Part shown: positions 51,581 to 60,896 of the stretch, piece after piece
How positions within the stretch are numbered: the stretch's first letter is position 1
Layout: every line of letters begins with the position of its first letter
Assembly (NCBI RefSeq): GCF_009901525.1
Contig: NZ_CP019288.1
Span: forward strand, 744,001 to 808,000
From: Kordia antarctica
GTDB lineage: Bacteria; Bacteroidota; Bacteroidia; Flavobacteriales; Flavobacteriaceae
Reading direction: 5' to 3'
DNA: 64,000 bases
Notes under the pieces: model-generated
Told to the model about the DNA's origin: nothing
Seen by the model: only the letters and a program-made list of their open reading frames with translations
Database searches by the model: none
Translations under genes and position numbers: made by a program

Positions 51581-53923
51581 TTAATACATCAATTTCATTT
51601 TGAGGTTTTCTTCCGTTTTTAGTTGCCCTGAATTCGTTATTTTATTTTCAGATGCTACATTATTTTTTGCTCCCCATAATATGGACACAAATTGAACTTT
51701 GTTATTTTTGAAAGTGTTTTTAGTGATATTTACATTTACAATTCCTGTATGATTTAATAGCGTTTTGTTTTTCTCTTTTGCGCCACAATTTGTGAATGTA
51801 CTATTCGTTATTAAAAGGTTTCCACCAATTGTAGATTCATCATAACCACCTCTATAATAATCAATTACATTAGCTTTCACATTATTGAAATTACAGGTAT
51901 TTATGGTTAAATATTCTGTGTTATAATCTCCTTTATCGTTTGTTTCTTCTGATAATTCTATTCCGTTTTCACAATTAGCGATTGAAGTATTTTCAAAAGT
52001 AATTCGCTCCGCAAACGATTCTTTATATGCTTTTAACACATACCCAAAGTCACTGATTTCAGTATTTGAAACTGTTAATCCAAAATGATTAGACATGTTT
52101 TCTTTTAAACTTGCAAATGCATAGTTTGAAGCATTTCCTTTTAAAACTAGATTATTTACGGTTAACTTTCCTTTCGATTCTAATGAAAATAACGGCATGT
52201 TAGCTTCTCCAGAAAAAACAAGTTGTGCTTTTGCGTTTCCGCTAGATTGAATCGTAAGCGTTTTAGTGATTACTAATGATTTGTTTACAGCATATATACC
52301 TTCCGCCAAAGCGATAATATCACCCGTAGTTGCTTCATTTATTTTAGTTTGTAAGTCTTCTGCTTTTGTTACCGTATGCGTAATTGGATCTTTCGCTTCA
52401 ACTTCGTTTGAAAACCAAGTTGTCCCATATTTAGATTTGTCCAGAATATTCGGATTGGAAACATCGACACCGATAACTGCGCCAATACTTTTAGTATCTT
52501 TTCTTGATGTACCAAATAAATCGTTTTCAATCGTATTAAAATCAAAACCATTATACGCTTCTACGTTGCTTGGAATTCCTGTTGGAAGCATAATATTGTC
52601 TGATACTTTTTTCAACGTTAAAGACGCTTCAGTAATTCCGCCATTAAAGTCGTTAAATTTTACACCTTGATTGTCTACAATATTGTTCTTAAACATCACG
52701 CCGTCAGCTTTATCGTTTTCAACAACAATAGATTCTAGTCCTTTTTCATTATAAATGATATTGTTAGCAACCGTTGTTCTAATTGCTCTTGCCGAGCGAA
52801 TTTCAGATTTTGGTAATACATCAGCTTGCGCAATATTTGTTCCAACGCCAAATTGCCAAGGCGAACTACAATTTACATAGGTGTTATACGCTACAACGAC
52901 ATCTGTTACTTGGTTATAACGATTTAATGGCGATTTCGGAATTCCGTTCATTACTGCCAACGGACTTCTGAAACTTTTTCCTTTTAAACCATAGAAATAG
53001 TTATTTACAACCCAATGTCCTGTGTTGATGATTCTAATTCCGCCATAATTTTCGTTTACGCCATCACCAATAAAATAATTTCCATCAATAGTCACATAAT
53101 TCCCGTGACGCGTTACTAACGAACCTTCACTTTTATAAAATACATTGTTTTTAAATTCGTTAAAATTTGTCTTACTTGAAATTATTTCAACTTCACCATT
53201 ACACTCTTCAAACAAGTTATTTGCAACCATAGTATGACTTGGCGACATAGATGTGTAACTATCACCCAATTGAATAGTTTCGCCACTCGGGCCACCTTTT
53301 ACAGGTCTTGGTCCAAAATGATTGTTTACAATTTGATGATAATTATTTATACTTTCTATTCCTGAAATATTAACTCTAACCGTTGGTCCGCGGTTTGTTT
53401 TCCCAGCAATATAGCAGTTGCTTAATTCGTTGTGTCTTCCCCAGAAATTTACCCATAAATCGCTGTTATCGCGTTTAGGTTTGTTAAAGTCTTCAATAAC
53501 ACAATTGGTCACTTTGCAATTGTTAGCTATTTCATCAGCTGCATCTTTATTGCTTATTTTAAAGTCTATGACTGCGTTAGATGGTGAAAACCCGTTTTTA
53601 AAATGTAAGCCTTCTACAATTAGAAATTCGCCTCCAAATTTTAGATCAGATTCACCTTCAATAGTGACTTTCCCAACGGTTTCTGGTTTTATGGTAATTG
53701 GACTTTCTTTCGTTCCTTTTCCTCTAAATTCTACTTGAATATCTTTCCAAACACCATTTTTAAGAACAATCGTAGTACCTGGTTTTGCTTCTTTAATAGC
53801 ATTCGTTAACTCTGTTATATTAGTAACCAATGAACTATTTGAATCACTTTGAGTATCTGAATCTCCTTGACAAGAGCATATTAAAAAAGATAGTGTTAGT
53901 ACATAAATGAAGCGTTTTATCAT
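51581..53923 (-). CDS. Polysaccharide lyase family 6 alginate lyase (lipoprotein)
   Basis: The 780-residue protein has a lipoprotein signal (YVLTLSFLICSC) and a long parallel beta-helix. PL6 signatures are NFWGRHNELSNCYIAGKTNR, ETIQLGDSYTSMSPSH, EVEIISSKTNFNEFKNN and SLVTRHGNYVTIDGNYF, with the calcium/catalytic Glu, Lys and Arg in place. The C-terminal 300 residues form a second beta-helix, as in two-domain PL6 enzymes. PL6 lyases are exo- or endo-lyases on alginate, many specific for MG blocks. It is the first gene of the operon, with palindromic operators about 100-150 bases upstream. Confidence 0.94.
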   Translation of the reverse strand: MIKRFIYVLTLSFLICSCQGDSDTQSDSNSSLVTNITELTNAIKEAKPGTTIVLKNGVWKDIQVEFRGKGTKESPITIKPETVGKVTIEGESDLKFGGEFLIVEGLHFKNGFSPSNAVIDFKISNKDAADEIANNCKVTNCVIEDFNKPKRDNSDLWVNFWGRHNELSNCYIAGKTNRGPTVRVNISGIESINNYHQIVNNHFGPRPVKGGPSGETIQLGDSYTSMSPSHTMVANNLFEECNGEVEIISSKTNFNEFKNNVFYKSEGSLVTRHGNYVTIDGNYFIGDGVNENYGGIRIINTGHWVVNNYFYGLKGKSFRSPLAVMNGIPKSPLNRYNQVTDVVVAYNTYVNCSSPWQFGVGTNIAQADVLPKSEIRSARAIRTTVANNIIYNEKGLESIVVENDKADGVMFKNNIVDNQGVKFNDFNGGITEASLTLKKVSDNIMLPTGIPSNVEAYNGFDFNTIENDLFGTSRKDTKSIGAVIGVDVSNPNILDKSKYGTTWFSNEVEAKDPITHTVTKAEDLQTKINEATTGDIIALAEGIYAVNKSLVITKTLTIQSSGNAKAQLVFSGEANMPLFSLESKGKLTVNNLVLKGNASNYAFASLKENMSNHFGLTVSNTEISDFGYVLKAYKESFAERITFENTSIANCENGIELSEETNDKGDYNTEYLTINTCNFNNVKANVIDYYRGGYDESTIGGNLLITNSTFTNCGAKEKNKTLLNHTGIVNVNITKNTFKNNKVQFVSILWGAKNNVASENKITNSGQLKTEENLKMKLMY

Positions 53924-54019
53924 AATTCTATGTTGTTAAATTGATTTATTATATAATGTGTCTGTATTATAATGTCCTATTAAGGAGTATAATTTACAAT
54001 TAATGAATTAAATACAAAT

Positions 54020-54072
54020 TGGTTAACCAGATTGGTTTACCAAATATATACATATATGTTTGTCTGACAAAC
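54020..54072. promoter_or_regulatory. Cluster of three palindromes upstream of the alginate operon (candidate operators)
   Basis: TGGTTAACCA (54020-54029) is perfect, TTGGTTTACCAA (54032-54043) has one central mismatch, and GTTTGTCTGACAAAC (54058-54072) is perfect around a central T. The last matches the GTC(N)GAC core of GntR/FadR-family operators, and the first two resemble uronate-regulator sites. They lie 97-149 bases upstream of the PL6 ATG. A regulator gene is not in the window. Confidence 0.6.
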
Positions 54073-54207
54073 TTTTAATGATTAAAATATGAGTATTCCT
54101 TAAATGATTGCTTGATTATCACAGCATATACTACCTAAAACGTGAAATAAAAAAAGGAGAATGTAATATATGTGGAATAAAAAAATAGAAACCAAACCCA
54201 GAAATTT

Positions 54208-54251
54208 AAAAAATATAGTATTCAAGTAAAGTTTTCTACACTATATTTTTT
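54208..54251. terminator. Stem-loop upstream of the 54286 precursor
   Basis: AAAAAATATAGT and ACTATATTTTTT form a perfect 12 bp stem around a 20-base loop. It overlaps the expected promoter of the next peptide gene, whose TAACTTTA element starts at 54251. It may end read-through from either side or act as a regulator site. Confidence 0.6.
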
Positions 54252-54285
54252 AACTTTATTGATTATAAATTATAAAAATAAAATT

Positions 54286-54456
54286 ATGTTAAAAAACATT
54301 TTAAAGTTAGGCGCTGCCTTAAGTAAATCAGAACAAAGAAACATTTTAGGAGGAAAACCGCCTGGTTGCGACCAAAATGGTTCTGAGTGTTGCGTATATA
54401 GTAATGGTAATTATGTTTGTGAAACTGCTACGTGTAGAGGCGGAAGTTGCCAATAA
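54286..54456 (+). CDS. Double-glycine leader peptide precursor with six-Cys core, paralogue of 39051
   Basis: From the ATG at 54286 the product has 56 residues. The leader MLKNILKLGAALSKSEQRNI then LGG is almost the same as at 39051. The core (GCDQNGSECCVYSNGNYVC then ETATCRGGSCQ) keeps the C-CC-C-C-C order with similar gaps. The 5' flank is also alike, with TAACTTTA 27 bases before the ATG, but the upstream box is poorly kept (TATAGTATTCAAGTA). An in-frame ATG at 54259 overlaps the end of the promoter and is not preferred. Confidence 0.82.
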   Translation: MLKNILKLGAALSKSEQRNILGGKPPGCDQNGSECCVYSNGNYVCETATCRGGSCQ

Positions 54457-54539
54457 TATTTAGTTACCTAGTGATTTTCCCTAATCTCTAAAATTGTATT
54501 TTAAATAAATTTTTGTAGTTTTAAAAAAAACACATATTT

Positions 54540-56873
54540 GTGAAGAAAGCTGCTAAAATTATTGGAATCCTAGTACTTATTATTGTCATTGTCGGATTCA
54601 TATTTTATAGAACACTATTACCAACCTACGACGGAACATTCGATATTGAAAATCTTCAAGAAGAAGTTTCTATTCATTACGATGACTACGGAATTCCACA
54701 CATATATGCCGAAAATGAAGCCGATGCATTTACTGCACTAGGTTTTGTACATGCGCAAGATCGTTTGTGGCAAATGGAACTCATTCGTAGAATTGCACCA
54801 GGAAGATTATCAGAAGTATTTGGCGAAAAAGTATTGGTAACAGATCGTCTTTTTGTCGCACTTGGCATAGATGAAGCTTCGGAACAAACCGTGCAGGAAC
54901 TCGATAAAAATTCACAAAGCTACAAACTCGCGCAAGCGTATATTGACGGAATCAATCAATTTATAGAACATGGCGCAACGCCAATTGAATTCTACCTAAC
55001 AGGAATTGACAAAACCGAATTTACCATCAAAGACATTCACAATATCTTTGGTTATATGGCTTTTAGCTTCGCGATGGCACACAAAACAGATCCACTTCTG
55101 ACAAGCATTCAACAGAAATTAGGCAATGAATATCTAAAAGATTTAGGCGTTCATGTAAATCCGAAAACTTCATTATTAAAAAATTATCCTGCAAAAGATA
55201 CTTTAAAAGTTAAAAATACACTTGTCACTGCAATTGATAATGCATTGCGTCCGTTGCCAATTCCGCAGTTTATTGGAAGTAATAGTTGGGTTTTGGCGCC
55301 ACAAAAAACGGCGACAGGAAAAGTGCTTTTTGCGAACGATCCGCATATTGGATTTTCGCAACCTTCGGTTTGGTATGAAGCGCATATACACACGCCAACC
55401 TATGAAATGTACGGCTATCACTTGGCTGGAACTCCTTTTCCGTTACTAGGTCACAACAGAAAAATTGCGTACGGAATGACGATGTTTGAGAATGATGATA
55501 TCGATTTTTATTGGGAACGAAACAATTCGACAGAAACAACCATCACAAAAACCATTAAAGTGAAAGATGGCGAAGATGTTACTATAACTGTAAAACGAAC
55601 AAATCACGGACCAATTTTGAACGATATTGCAGACGGAATCGATTTTGAACAACCAGTTGCAATGTCTTGGATTTATACACAACGAAAAAATAGATTATTA
55701 GAAGCTTGTTATGAAATGTCGCATGCGCGGAATCAGGCAGCATTTGAAAAAGCTGTACCAAAAATTCATGCGCCAGGTTTAAATATTATGTATGGCGATG
55801 CAGAAAATAATATTGGTTGGTATGCGGTTGGACAACTTATTGAACGTCCAAAACATGTCAATTCGAAATTAATTTTGGATGGAACTTCTGGTAAAGATGA
55901 ACCAATACGTTTTATGGAAGCTTCCGAGAATCCGAGCGCGGTAAATCCGCCGTGGAATTATGTGCATTCTGCCAATAATCAACCAGATAGTATTAATGGA
56001 AGTTTATATCCAGGCTATTATTTACCCGAAAATAGAGCAAAACGCATTGTGGAATTGATTGAATCAAATGACAAATGGACAAAAGAAGACATGATGAATA
56101 TGACGCTTGATGTAACTTCAAAAACGGATGTTCAGGCGATTCAAGAAGTACTAAATGTGATTGGAATGAATGATTTTTCTGCCAAAGAAAAAGAAGCTAT
56201 TTCTATTTTGAAAAACTGGAATGGTGATAATCAACTTACAGATATTGCACCAACCATTTACCATCGATTCATCTATCTATATTTAAAAAATACATTTACC
56301 GACGAATTAGGGAAAGAAACATTTGAACAATTACTTAATACACACATTTTAAAGCGATTTACTGCGCCACTACTCTACCAAGAATCAATTTGGTACGATA
56401 ATGTTTCCACAGAAAAAAAAGAAATGAGAAGTGATATTTTATTACAATCATTCAAAGAAGCTATTGCAAAGTTAGAAACGCAATTGGGCAACGATATCAA
56501 CGCTTGGACATGGAATAAAGTGCATACGTTAGAACATGAGCATCCAATGGGACAAGTAGAAACCTTGCGTCCGTATTTCAATGTTGGTCCGTACGAAGTG
56601 ACGGGAACGCGCGAGGTGATTAACAATTTAGGGTTTCATTATAATGATTCTGGCGAATATAAAGTGTACGCCGGACCTTCTACACGACGCATTGTTGATT
56701 TTTCAGATATTGAAAATAGCATGAGTATTTTACCAACAGGACAATCGGGAAATCCGTTTAGTGCTCATTATCAAGATCAAGCAGCTATGTATGTTCAAGG
56801 GAAATTTAGAAAAATGATGTTAAACACAGAAGAAATAAAACGAACTTCTAAAAATACGTTGATTTTGAAATAG
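54540..56873 (+). CDS. Penicillin acylase-family (Ntn) hydrolase
   Basis: The 777-residue protein has an N-terminal membrane/signal segment (IIGILVLIIVIVGFIF). The alpha chain has SIHYDDYGIPHIYAENEADA and FVHAQDRLWQMELIRR. The self-cleavage site is IGSNSWVLAPQKTATGKVLF, where the Ser near residue 246 becomes the N-terminal nucleophile of the beta chain; FANDPHIGFSQP follows. Such enzymes hydrolyse amides, including acyl-homoserine lactones and beta-lactam side chains. The substrate here is unknown. The start is GTG; there is no in-frame ATG near. Confidence 0.93.
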   Translation: MKKAAKIIGILVLIIVIVGFIFYRTLLPTYDGTFDIENLQEEVSIHYDDYGIPHIYAENEADAFTALGFVHAQDRLWQMELIRRIAPGRLSEVFGEKVLVTDRLFVALGIDEASEQTVQELDKNSQSYKLAQAYIDGINQFIEHGATPIEFYLTGIDKTEFTIKDIHNIFGYMAFSFAMAHKTDPLLTSIQQKLGNEYLKDLGVHVNPKTSLLKNYPAKDTLKVKNTLVTAIDNALRPLPIPQFIGSNSWVLAPQKTATGKVLFANDPHIGFSQPSVWYEAHIHTPTYEMYGYHLAGTPFPLLGHNRKIAYGMTMFENDDIDFYWERNNSTETTITKTIKVKDGEDVTITVKRTNHGPILNDIADGIDFEQPVAMSWIYTQRKNRLLEACYEMSHARNQAAFEKAVPKIHAPGLNIMYGDAENNIGWYAVGQLIERPKHVNSKLILDGTSGKDEPIRFMEASENPSAVNPPWNYVHSANNQPDSINGSLYPGYYLPENRAKRIVELIESNDKWTKEDMMNMTLDVTSKTDVQAIQEVLNVIGMNDFSAKEKEAISILKNWNGDNQLTDIAPTIYHRFIYLYLKNTFTDELGKETFEQLLNTHILKRFTAPLLYQESIWYDNVSTEKKEMRSDILLQSFKEAIAKLETQLGNDINAWTWNKVHTLEHEHPMGQVETLRPYFNVGPYEVTGTREVINNLGFHYNDSGEYKVYAGPSTRRIVDFSDIENSMSILPTGQSGNPFSAHYQDQAAMYVQGKFRKMMLNTEEIKRTSKNTLILK

Positions 56874-56948
56874 AAACTACTTATCGTTTTGACCCGAAAA
56901 AGATTCAAAAATTGATATTTTAGCACAATCGATTATACACCAACTCTC

Positions 56949-58328
56949 ATGGAATACAACTGCTCCGAAATTGTTCAAGCACAGAAAGAATTTTTCAACA
57001 CTAGACGAACACAAAATATTTATTATCGAAAAAATGTTTTAAAAAAGCTTTTGAAAGAAGTCAAAAAACGTGAAAATGATATTTGTGACGCATTGTATGC
57101 TGATTTTAAGAAACCAAAATTTGAAGCTGTTATTTCTGAGACAAGTATTGTGATCTCTGAATTGAAATTGACAATTAAAAACATGAAATCTTGGGCGCGT
57201 CCAAAACGTGTGTTACCTGCATTATTAAATTTTCCATCTAAAGATAGAATTCACTCAGAACCATACGGAACTACGCTGATTATTGCACCGTGGAATTATC
57301 CGTATCAATTGGCATTAGCTCCATTAATTGGCGCTGTTGCTGCAGGAAATACAGTGGTTTTAAAACCTTCTGAGTTGACTCCGAACACTTCAAAAATAGT
57401 AGAAGAAATTATTTCGGAAGTTTTTGATGAGAATCATGTAAAAGTGGTGCAAGGTGGCGTAGAAATTTCGCAAGAATTACTCGCCCAGCGTTGGGATTAT
57501 ATTTTCTTTACAGGAAGCGTGCATGTTGGAAAAATTATAGCAAAAGCGGCTGCGCCAAATTTAACGTCTGTAACGTTGGAACTTGGTGGAAAAAACCCGT
57601 GTATTGTCGATTTGCACTCAGATTTTAAGTTAACCGCAAAACGCATTGTTTGGGGAAAATTTTTGAATGCAGGACAAACTTGTATTGCGCCTGATTATTT
57701 GATTGTCCACGCGCAAGCGAAATTTGATTTTACAAAAGTGTTGATTGAAGAAATCAAAACTATGTATGGAGAAAACCCGGAAGTATCTGAAGATTATGCA
57801 CGAATCATTAATGAAAAGAATTTTGATCGTTTGACAACAATGTTGAAAGATGAAAATGTTTTACACGGCGGAACAACTACTAAAGACGATTTGTACATTG
57901 CTCCTACTATTTTAGATGAACCTGCGTTTGATAGCGAAGCGATGAAAGATGAAATTTTCGGACCAATTTTACCAATTCAAGTATATTCAACATTAGAAGA
58001 TATAAGTACTATTATTGCTAAATATGAAAAACCATTGGCGTTGTATGTGTTTTCGAAAGATAAAAAATTTGCCAATCGCATGATTGAAACTCATTCGTTC
58101 GGCGGCGGCGCAATCAATGATACAGTTACACATTTTCTGAACCATCGAATGCCTTTTGGCGGTGTTGGAAATAGCGGAATTGGTTCGTATCATGGAAAAG
58201 GAAGTTTTAATGCTTTTTCCCATCAAAAATCAATTACAAACAAAGCAACTTGGCTCGATATTCCAATTCGATATGCACCTTACAAGGGAAAATTGAAATT
58301 TTTAAAGTTTTTTCTTAAGTATTTTTAG
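56949..58328 (+). CDS. Aldehyde dehydrogenase family protein (class 3-like)
   Basis: The 459-residue protein has IAPWNYPYQLALAPLIGAVA with GNTVVLKPSE (NAD(P) site), FFTGSVHVGKIIAKAA, general base Glu in VTLELGGKNPCIVD, nucleophile Cys in NAGQTCIAPDYLIV, and DEIFGPILPI. The shorter length and the C-terminal membrane-proximal basic tail (APYKGKLKFLKFFLKYF) match class 3/fatty-aldehyde-type enzymes. It oxidises aldehydes to acids. It follows the acylase gene by 75 bases and could be co-transcribed with it. Confidence 0.94.
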   Translation: MEYNCSEIVQAQKEFFNTRRTQNIYYRKNVLKKLLKEVKKRENDICDALYADFKKPKFEAVISETSIVISELKLTIKNMKSWARPKRVLPALLNFPSKDRIHSEPYGTTLIIAPWNYPYQLALAPLIGAVAAGNTVVLKPSELTPNTSKIVEEIISEVFDENHVKVVQGGVEISQELLAQRWDYIFFTGSVHVGKIIAKAAAPNLTSVTLELGGKNPCIVDLHSDFKLTAKRIVWGKFLNAGQTCIAPDYLIVHAQAKFDFTKVLIEEIKTMYGENPEVSEDYARIINEKNFDRLTTMLKDENVLHGGTTTKDDLYIAPTILDEPAFDSEAMKDEIFGPILPIQVYSTLEDISTIIAKYEKPLALYVFSKDKKFANRMIETHSFGGGAINDTVTHFLNHRMPFGGVGNSGIGSYHGKGSFNAFSHQKSITNKATWLDIPIRYAPYKGKLKFLKFFLKYF

Positions 58329-58426
58329 TGTTTCTTAGACATTTTAAGAGAATATTAGTGTTTATACAGTATGCATTTTTATATATTGTCATCTTCTTTT
58401 GACATTGAAACCGCTATACCATATTC

Positions 58427-60253
58427 ATGAAAAAAATGTTTATTTTTCTCTTTCTCCTATTTATATCATGTACCAACACGAATACAAATACGGATACTAT
58501 TATTGTTGATCAAGAGGATTATTTTGAAATTCCTGATAGTTTAGCGACTATAAGTACTAAGGAATTAATTGATAGTATAAGAGAATATAGATACAACAAT
58601 CCTGAAAAAGCAAAATTATATACGAACGCATTATATACAAACGCAACACAACAAAAATCCACACCTGATCTTATAGAAAGTTACTTTTATTTTGGTTGCA
58701 TTGCCGATATACAAGGAGAATATACCAATGCTATTTCACATGTAAATAAAGCAATTGACTTAGTAGAAAAAGATCAAGACAGCGTTCTTCGAAAATTATA
58801 CAGTTTACGAGGAAAAGTGTACGAACAATATGGGGAAGATTCGAAAGCGCTCACTGATTTTAATAACTCATTAGCAATTTCTAAAAAGTATAATGATATT
58901 TCAGGAGAAGTAATTTCGGAAAGTAGTATTGCAAAAATTCACCGGAAATCAAAACAATACTATGAAGCATTAAAACTTCATAAAAAAGGATATAAAATTT
59001 CTACGGATTCTAGTGTTATTAGCGATTATACAAGGAATAGCATTATTATGGGACTTGCAGAAACGTTCTTAAAAATAGACCAATTAGATTCTGCTTTGGT
59101 GTATCTTGATAAAGGACTGAAAGAAAGTATTCTTACAAAAGATGGCGAAGCTGAAAGTTATTTTTATACGTATTATGCGGTTTTTCATTTCTTAAAGAAA
59201 GAGAAAGACATTCAAAATTCACTCGCATATTTAGAAAAAGCTGAAAAAGCTATTTCAAACTTACAACGGAAAGATCCAAAAAGAAATATTGAGGTATATT
59301 ATTATATGGCACAATGCTATTATGTGCTTAAAAACTATGAAGCTTCTATTGATGCTATAGAAAAAGCGTTTGCAATTATTTATAAAGAAAACACAAAAGA
59401 TATTAGTAATTCTATTGAAAATAACCACGTTGTTAATAATCAAAAAACTATAAAAATTGCTGAAACAGATGTATTTATTCCTTTTGAATATATTTATTTG
59501 GTAAAACAATTAGTGACTAATTATAAGAAGTTAGGAGATTCTATAAATCAAACTATTTATTTCAATATATACAAAGAATTAAAACTAAAAAATAACCAAA
59601 AACACCATCATTTGAGTGATATGATGTATCATTTGAATGAAGAAGAAGAACTAGAAACATTAAAAAAGTTAAGTCAAAAAGAACTCGCTGACGAAAAAAA
59701 GGTAGCATACTTGTATTATCTGTTAGCCATTTTATGTATTGCGATCATTCTTGGTTACATATTCTTTAAACAAAAAGAGCAAAAGAAAAAAATTGCGTAT
59801 GCTGCTCTCATTCAAAAAGTTTCTGCACTTGAAGCAAAAAGTAATACTTCAAAAGAAAAAAACAATACAACAACTAAAAAAGTAGTAAGTATTACAGATG
59901 AAAAAGCAGCGTCTATTTTAAAAGGTTTGGAAAAATTTGAAGCACAAGAACACTATTTAGACGAAAACTGCAATTTGCGATTTGTAGCAAAAAAAGTAAA
60001 AACAAATGCTACTTATTTATCAAAAATTATAAATACACATAAAGAAAGTAGCTTCAATGAATATATCAACAATCTTCGCATACAGTATACATTGAAACGT
60101 CTAAAATCTGACACACAATTCAGAGCATATTCTATAAAATCCATTGCGCAAGAAGTTGGTTATAAAAGTGCGGATTCGTTTACCAAACACTTTAAAAATC
60201 AAACTTCTTTGTATCCTTCCTATTATATAAAAAATTTAAATAAAGAAGTATAA
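58427..60253 (+). CDS. TPR sensor-AraC-type HTH regulator, membrane-anchored
   Basis: The 608-residue protein starts with a lipoprotein-like signal (MFIFLFLLFISCTNTNT). Periplasmic TPR repeats cover about 40-400 (for example YEQYGEDSKALTDFNNSLAI). A membrane helix (VAYLYYLLAILCIAIILGYI, about 425-445) and a coiled-coil stretch follow. The C-terminal AraC-type double HTH is FNEYINNLRIQYTLKRLKSD ... SIAQEVGYKSADSFTKHF. It is a one-component transmembrane regulator of a kind common in Flavobacteriia. Both a lipobox and a membrane helix are present, which is odd. Two peptide precursors lie directly downstream on the same strand and may be its targets (inference). Confidence 0.86.
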   Translation: MKKMFIFLFLLFISCTNTNTNTDTIIVDQEDYFEIPDSLATISTKELIDSIREYRYNNPEKAKLYTNALYTNATQQKSTPDLIESYFYFGCIADIQGEYTNAISHVNKAIDLVEKDQDSVLRKLYSLRGKVYEQYGEDSKALTDFNNSLAISKKYNDISGEVISESSIAKIHRKSKQYYEALKLHKKGYKISTDSSVISDYTRNSIIMGLAETFLKIDQLDSALVYLDKGLKESILTKDGEAESYFYTYYAVFHFLKKEKDIQNSLAYLEKAEKAISNLQRKDPKRNIEVYYYMAQCYYVLKNYEASIDAIEKAFAIIYKENTKDISNSIENNHVVNNQKTIKIAETDVFIPFEYIYLVKQLVTNYKKLGDSINQTIYFNIYKELKLKNNQKHHHLSDMMYHLNEEEELETLKKLSQKELADEKKVAYLYYLLAILCIAIILGYIFFKQKEQKKKIAYAALIQKVSALEAKSNTSKEKNNTTTKKVVSITDEKAASILKGLEKFEAQEHYLDENCNLRFVAKKVKTNATYLSKIINTHKESSFNEYINNLRIQYTLKRLKSDTQFRAYSIKSIAQEVGYKSADSFTKHFKNQTSLYPSYYIKNLNKEV

Positions 60254-60257
60254 ATAC

Positions 60258-60283
60258 TGCCCTAATTTGTTTAGAATAGGGCA
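60258..60283 (+). terminator. Stem-loop after the TPR-AraC gene
   Basis: TGCCCTA pairs with TAGGGCA around TTTGTTTAGA-like sequence. It begins 5 bases after the stop codon. A T tract is weak, so termination is probable but not certain. Confidence 0.65.
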
Positions 60284-60374
60284 TTCAATCTATGAAAATA
60301 GCGGAATCTACAGTATGTTTGAGTAGGAACAAATGCTTGATATAAAGCATATTCTATTAACTAAAAAATATACT

Positions 60375-60575
60375 ATGAAGAAAATTTCAACAGACAGGCA
60401 GTTAAGATTAAACAAAGAAAATGTGTCAAAATTAAATACATTAAAAATACATTCCATTTTAGGTGGAAACATTCCTGATCTTACCAAAGGGTTAACGTGT
60501 GATCTTGGTTCGTGTACAACATCAAGAACAACTGTAGATCTTAACGGAGGAAAAAGTTATGATACACTTTGCTAA
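60375..60575 (+). CDS. Double-glycine leader peptide precursor, 66 residues
   Basis: From the ATG at 60375 the leader reads MKKISTDRQLRLNKENVSKL then NTLKIHSILGG, of the LxLxK natural-product type. The core (NIPDLTKGLTCDLGSCTTSR then TTVDLNGGKSYDTLC) is rich in Thr and Ser with three Cys, the last terminal. This composition suits thioether or other modification, but no enzyme is adjacent. An in-frame ATG at 60333 adds 14 residues unlike a leader. A TATGTTTG -7-like element occurs at 60314-60321. Confidence 0.78.
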   Translation: MKKISTDRQLRLNKENVSKLNTLKIHSILGGNIPDLTKGLTCDLGSCTTSRTTVDLNGGKSYDTLC

Positions 60576-60896
60576 GTAAGTAATAATTGATAGCGTTATT
60601 AATTTCAAAACCAGAGAACTAACCTTTTTTTGTTTTTTATGTAAACCGCTAATATATAGCGTTTTAATTTAAATTTTCGCATTTAATAAGTTGCTTTAAT
60701 TAATGCGAATTTTAATTCTGAAAGAACTTAGCTATATATCTTTTCAGCACTACAATCTACAGTCCTATTTCGTTTAATTTAGGGTTGTCTTCCTTTTTTT
60801 CTATCAAAAAGCTGGTTAATATTGTTCTCAGATCGATCTAGAAATGGGAAAGCCGAATACCATAAAAGTAGGCATTACATTATCATTAATTTTATT
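60576..60896. other. Intergenic region between two precursors
   Basis: This 321-base A+T-rich region has no further small precursor on either strand. TGGGAAAGCCGAATA at 60845-60859 loosely resembles the shared promoter box, followed 21 bases later by TATCATTA, but the match is weak. Confidence 0.4.

Noticed and set aside
60277-60321. Possible peptide-box promoter ahead of the 60375 precursor (TAGGGCA... then TATGTTTG after 22 bases)
   Set aside because: Only the first half of the box matches, and that half is part of the stem-loop after the TPR-AraC gene.
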